From contig NZ_ANOK01000003.1 in NCBI RefSeq assembly GCF_000331575.1, positions 186,001-250,000 of the forward strand: a stretch of 64,000 nucleotides of DNA, given 5' to 3'. The notes beneath the pieces were generated by a model. The model did not search any database. It was given only the letters and a program-made list of their open reading frames with translations, and was not told the origin of the DNA. The translations under genes and the position numbers were made by a program. Shown in pieces: positions 61,620 to 64,000 of the stretch. The stretch is from Calidifontibacillus oryziterrae (GTDB lineage Bacteria; Bacillota; Bacilli; Bacillales; Bacillaceae_J). Within the stretch, counting starts at the first letter, position 1. Every line of letters starts with the position of its first letter.

Positions 61620-62789
61620 ATGAAAAAAGTTTTCTTTATAATCGTAATTAGCTTACTAGTAATCGTAACAGGTTGTAATAACGAAAAAGAGACTGTTAGT
61701 CAAACGGATACAAATAATTCTAATCAATCAGCTAATGAAAATAGTAAGGAAATTTTAATTAGCGATGAATCTGAAAATGCCAAGGATAGTGCCGAAACAG
61801 ATGCTGAAAAAAGTGATGATGAGCCTGAACTGTCAGCTATTGTTTCTATACCGGATGATATGCTCCAATTTGTAATCCGTCAACAGCTTGAAAAGCCTGA
61901 CGGTGATATTTTAGTTGAAGATATGTTAAAGCTTACAACAATTTCTGCCGGAGAAGGCATGGATTCGTATATTGTAGAGGATTTAACAGGAATACAATAT
62001 GCAAAAAACTTAGAAAGATTTTATTGCTATGGCTGTAAAATATCAAATTTACAACCATTATATGAATTGGAAAAGTTACAAGTATTAGACCTTGATGATA
62101 ATGGTCTTGATAATAGCATGATTGGGGGATTATCGGAGTTAAAATCCTTAACAGAATTACATCTCGATCGAAATCCAATCACAGACATTAAAGTATTAAG
62201 TCATTTGAAAAACCTTGAATGGTTAAGTGTAGGATTTATCAACATGGAGGATAGTGGAACGGTAATAACTGATTTCAGACCGCTTGCTAAATTGGTGAAA
62301 CTTAAAGAATTACAACTACATGCGAATGAAATAAAAAATATTGATTTTTTACAAGGATTGCAAAACCTTACAATGTTAAATTTAAATGGGAATCAAATAG
62401 CAAATATCGAACCATTAGCTAATTTAACGAAGCTCCAAGAACTATCAATTTCAGGTAATCAAATTGTTAACATTCATCCTTTAACTGAGTTACATGAGTT
62501 GAAAAATGTAGGTTTAAGTGAAAACAATATTACGGATATTACCCCACTAAGTGGATTAACGAAGATATCTAGGCTACAAATCCGTAATAACAGTATTAGT
62601 AACATCGAGCCACTCAAAGATTTACAAGATTTAGAATCCTTATTGATAGACAATAATCAAATATCGAACTTAGGAATGGTGGTTAACTTTAAAAAACTCA
62701 ATGAGTTTTCTGTAGGTGATAATCCGCTTGATGCTAATTCAATTAATTTAGTGAACCAACTAAAAAACAATGGCGTATATGTTTATTAA
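61620..62789 (+). CDS. leucine-rich-repeat lipoprotein (internalin-like)
   Basis: About 389 residues. Lipoprotein signal: KK, a hydrophobic stretch, then lipobox VTGC with Cys19. A Ser/Asn/Glu/Asp-rich linker (about 20-75) resembles a wall-spanning spacer. Roughly ten internalin-type repeats of about 22 residues (LxxLxxLxLxxNxIxxIxPL) follow, from about residue 130 to 375. The protein should be anchored outside the membrane and bind another protein or surface ligand, unknown. ATG 61620 is preferred over ATG 61614 by spacing from AGGGG. It starts 49 bp after comA with no terminator between, so it may be read with comPA. Confidence 0.85.
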   Translation: MKKVFFIIVISLLVIVTGCNNEKETVSQTDTNNSNQSANENSKEILISDESENAKDSAETDAEKSDDEPELSAIVSIPDDMLQFVIRQQLEKPDGDILVEDMLKLTTISAGEGMDSYIVEDLTGIQYAKNLERFYCYGCKISNLQPLYELEKLQVLDLDDNGLDNSMIGGLSELKSLTELHLDRNPITDIKVLSHLKNLEWLSVGFINMEDSGTVITDFRPLAKLVKLKELQLHANEIKNIDFLQGLQNLTMLNLNGNQIANIEPLANLTKLQELSISGNQIVNIHPLTELHELKNVGLSENNITDITPLSGLTKISRLQIRNNSISNIEPLKDLQDLESLLIDNNQISNLGMVVNFKKLNEFSVGDNPLDANSINLVNQLKNNGVYVY

Positions 62790-62812
62790 TTATTTATAGA
62801 TTATAATTGGGT

Positions 62813-62947
62813 GGTTGATTGGAGTGAAAGCGGCTACTCCTGCGGGATATCTGGCGGGACAGTCCGAGACCCTGGATTGAGTGAAGCGAAGGAAGCGGCT
62901 CGGCGCCCGCCCTAAGGTCCGCGTCCGCCTGAAAACGGAAATCAACC
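62813..62947. repeat. 135-bp Bacillaceae-type intergenic repeat with terminal inverted repeats
   Basis: It is bounded by perfect 8-bp inverted ends GGTTGATT (62813-62820) and AATCAACC (62940-62947). The interior is GC-rich (GCGGCTACTCCTGCGGGA, GGCGGGACAG, CTCGGCGCCCGCCC, GTCCGCGTCCGCC) in strong contrast to its surroundings. I recognise the pattern as a non-coding repeat scattered through many Bacillus genomes. It is probably a non-autonomous mobile element or folded RNA element; no open frame. Confidence 0.8.
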
Positions 62948-62967
62948 AACAAAATTTAACAGCCTAT

Positions 62968-63003
62968 GAAAAATGAGGATGCTCAAAGAGTTACTTTGAG
63001 ACA
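62968..63003 (-). terminator. terminator of rqcH
   Basis: On the minus strand CTCAAAG (63000-62994) pairs with CTTTGAG (62988-62982), loop of five, followed by a T-run complementary to the A-run at 62969-62974. Confidence 0.65.
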
Positions 63004-63022
63004 CCCCCATATGTAATTAATT

Positions 63023-64000
63023 CTACTTTTTTCGTAATTTCAATATCAAATCTTCATCGGGTGTAACGTAAACGGTCGTCTGGTTGTAATAAATAACGTA
63101 ACCAGGCTTCGATCCGTTTGGTTTTTTGACATGGCGAATTTTCGTATAATCGACTGGAACGGAGCTTGAATTTTTTGCTTTACTGTAAAAAGCGGCAATT
63201 GTTGCAGCTTCAACTAGGGTTTGTTCCGACGGCTCCTGATTGCGAATGACAACGTGTGAGCCGGGAATATCCTTTGTATGAAGCCAAATATCATCTCGAC
63301 GAGCATATTTGTTTGTCAAATACTCATTTTGCTTATTATTTTTACCGACGATGATTTCATCGCCGTCGGTGGAAAAATAATAGTCTAACGTTGGTTTTTG
63401 ATCTTTTGCTTTTACCCGTTTTTGATTACGACGTGCTTTTATATATCCTTCATCTGCTAGCTCTTCTCTCATTTCTTCAATATCCTTTGGTGATGCCGAT
63501 TCAATTTGCTGCAACAATCCTTCAAAGTATTCAATTTCAATATGTGTTAAACGAATTTGTTCGTTAACAACATCAACGGAATTTTTCAGCTTTTGATATT
63601 TTAAAAAGAAGCTTTGCGCATTTTCCGACGGAGTTTTTAAAGGATCTAACGGAATCGTAAGCATCGACCCTTGTTCGTCATAATAATTACTGACTTCAAT
63701 CGCCTTCATACCCTTCTTCGCGGCATACATATTGGCCGTTAGCAATTCGCCATATAACTGATAACGGTCAGCTTTTTGAGCGTCGGATAAAGATTGTTCA
63801 AGCTTTTTTATTTTCTTTTTGTTTTTGTTCAGTTCATTTTTAATAAAACGCTCTAAGTCATTTGCTTGTTGACGAACGCGGTCGCGGTCTGCTTTACCGT
63901 AAAAATAACGGTCGAGCATTTCACTGATTGATCGATACGTTTTTGCTTCCCCTTTTAAATGATGGAGATCGCAAATATAGAAAAATTCTTTATCGCCGCT
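63023..64000 (-). CDS. rqcH: Rqc2 homologue RqcH (fibronectin-binding A-like), 3' part
   Basis: Partial: 325 C-terminal residues, with the 5' end beyond the window. A long coiled coil (about residues 40-175 of the fragment; [12 protein letters not shown] and following) precedes the NFACT-R domain. The latter is marked by [18 protein letters not shown] and [20 protein letters not shown]. RqcH recognises obstructed 50S subunits carrying peptidyl-tRNA and adds C-terminal alanine tails that mark nascent chains for degradation. B. subtilis RqcH (YloA) is about 570 residues. It is convergent with the com/LRR genes. Confidence 0.93.
   Translation of the reverse strand, partial: SGDKEFFYICDLHHLKGEAKTYRSISEMLDRYFYGKADRDRVRQQANDLERFIKNELNKNKKKIKKLEQSLSDAQKADRYQLYGELLTANMYAAKKGMKAIEVSNYYDEQGSMLTIPLDPLKTPSENAQSFFLKYQKLKNSVDVVNEQIRLTHIEIEYFEGLLQQIESASPKDIEEMREELADEGYIKARRNQKRVKAKDQKPTLDYYFSTDGDEIIVGKNNKQNEYLTNKYARRDDIWLHTKDIPGSHVVIRNQEPSEQTLVEAATIAAFYSKAKNSSSVPVDYTKIRHVKKPNGSKPGYVIYYNQTTVYVTPDEDLILKLRKK

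Noticed and set aside
62813-62947. Insertion sequence or tRNA-like gene
   Set aside because: No transposase frame and no cloverleaf; only short inverted ends and GC-rich non-coding sequence.

Overview
The window is a stretch of chromosome from a low-GC, endospore-forming Firmicute of the family Bacillaceae. The evidence is the gene order, which follows the Bacillus subtilis chromosome almost gene for gene (ylbH-ylbQ, the mra/dcw division and cell-wall cluster, spoIIGA-sigE-sigG, ylmC-H-divIVA-ileS-ylyA-lspA-rluD, the pyr operon, rqcH). It is supported by strong AGGAGG ribosome binding sites, frequent TTG and GTG starts, a bacillithiol gene (bshC) and many sporulation genes. No rRNA, tRNA, CRISPR, insertion sequence or prophage was seen. 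Names given by synteny are backed by residues visible in the translations.

Layout. 1-9.9 kb: rsmD (3' end), coaD, sporulation protein ylbJ, ylbK, ylbL, tmcAL, yceD-rpmF behind a perfect consensus promoter, a crotonase-family gene, gerR, ylbP, panE and a small membrane protein. 9.9-32.2 kb: bshC, then the division/peptidoglycan cluster mraZ-rsmH-ftsL-pbpB-spoVD-murE-murF-mraY-murD-spoVE-murG-murB-divIB-ylxW-ylxX-sbp-ftsA-ftsZ. It starts behind a phased repeat array that looks like the MraZ operator. 32.2-35.2 kb: spoIIGA-sigE-sigG, with a long-spacer Spo0A-type promoter and a hairpin in the sigG leader. 35.3-44.7 kb: ylmC, pgeF, ylmE, sepF, ylmG, ylmH, divIVA, ileS under an isoleucine T-box, ylyA, lspA, rluD. 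44.7-56.5 kb: the complete UMP pathway pyrR-P-B-C-AA-AB-K-D-F-E with two PyrR attenuators.

56.5-62.8 kb is the accessory part. Between pyrE and rqcH lies a complete comQXPA-type quorum-sensing locus: ComQ prenyltransferase, a 53-residue ComX pheromone precursor ending in Phe-Trp-Tyr, ComP kinase and ComA regulator. It is flanked by a tiny putative lipoprotein/secreted peptide and a leucine-rich-repeat lipoprotein. Two clusters of ComA-box-like half-sites sit upstream of the tiny lipoprotein and of comQ, and a strong hairpin separates comX from comP. This is the most interesting part of the window. The last kilobase holds a 135-bp Bacillaceae-type intergenic repeat and the 3' part of rqcH on the minus strand.

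The backbone genes couple precursor supply (UDP-MurNAc-peptide synthesis, UMP synthesis), septum assembly (FtsL, DivIB, PbpB, FtsA, FtsZ, SepF, DivIVA) and the switch to sporulation (SpoVD, SpoVE, SpoIIGA, SigE, SigG, YlbJ, GerR). Start codons below were chosen by ribosome-binding-site spacing and homologue N-termini, so several are a few codons inside the longest open frame.
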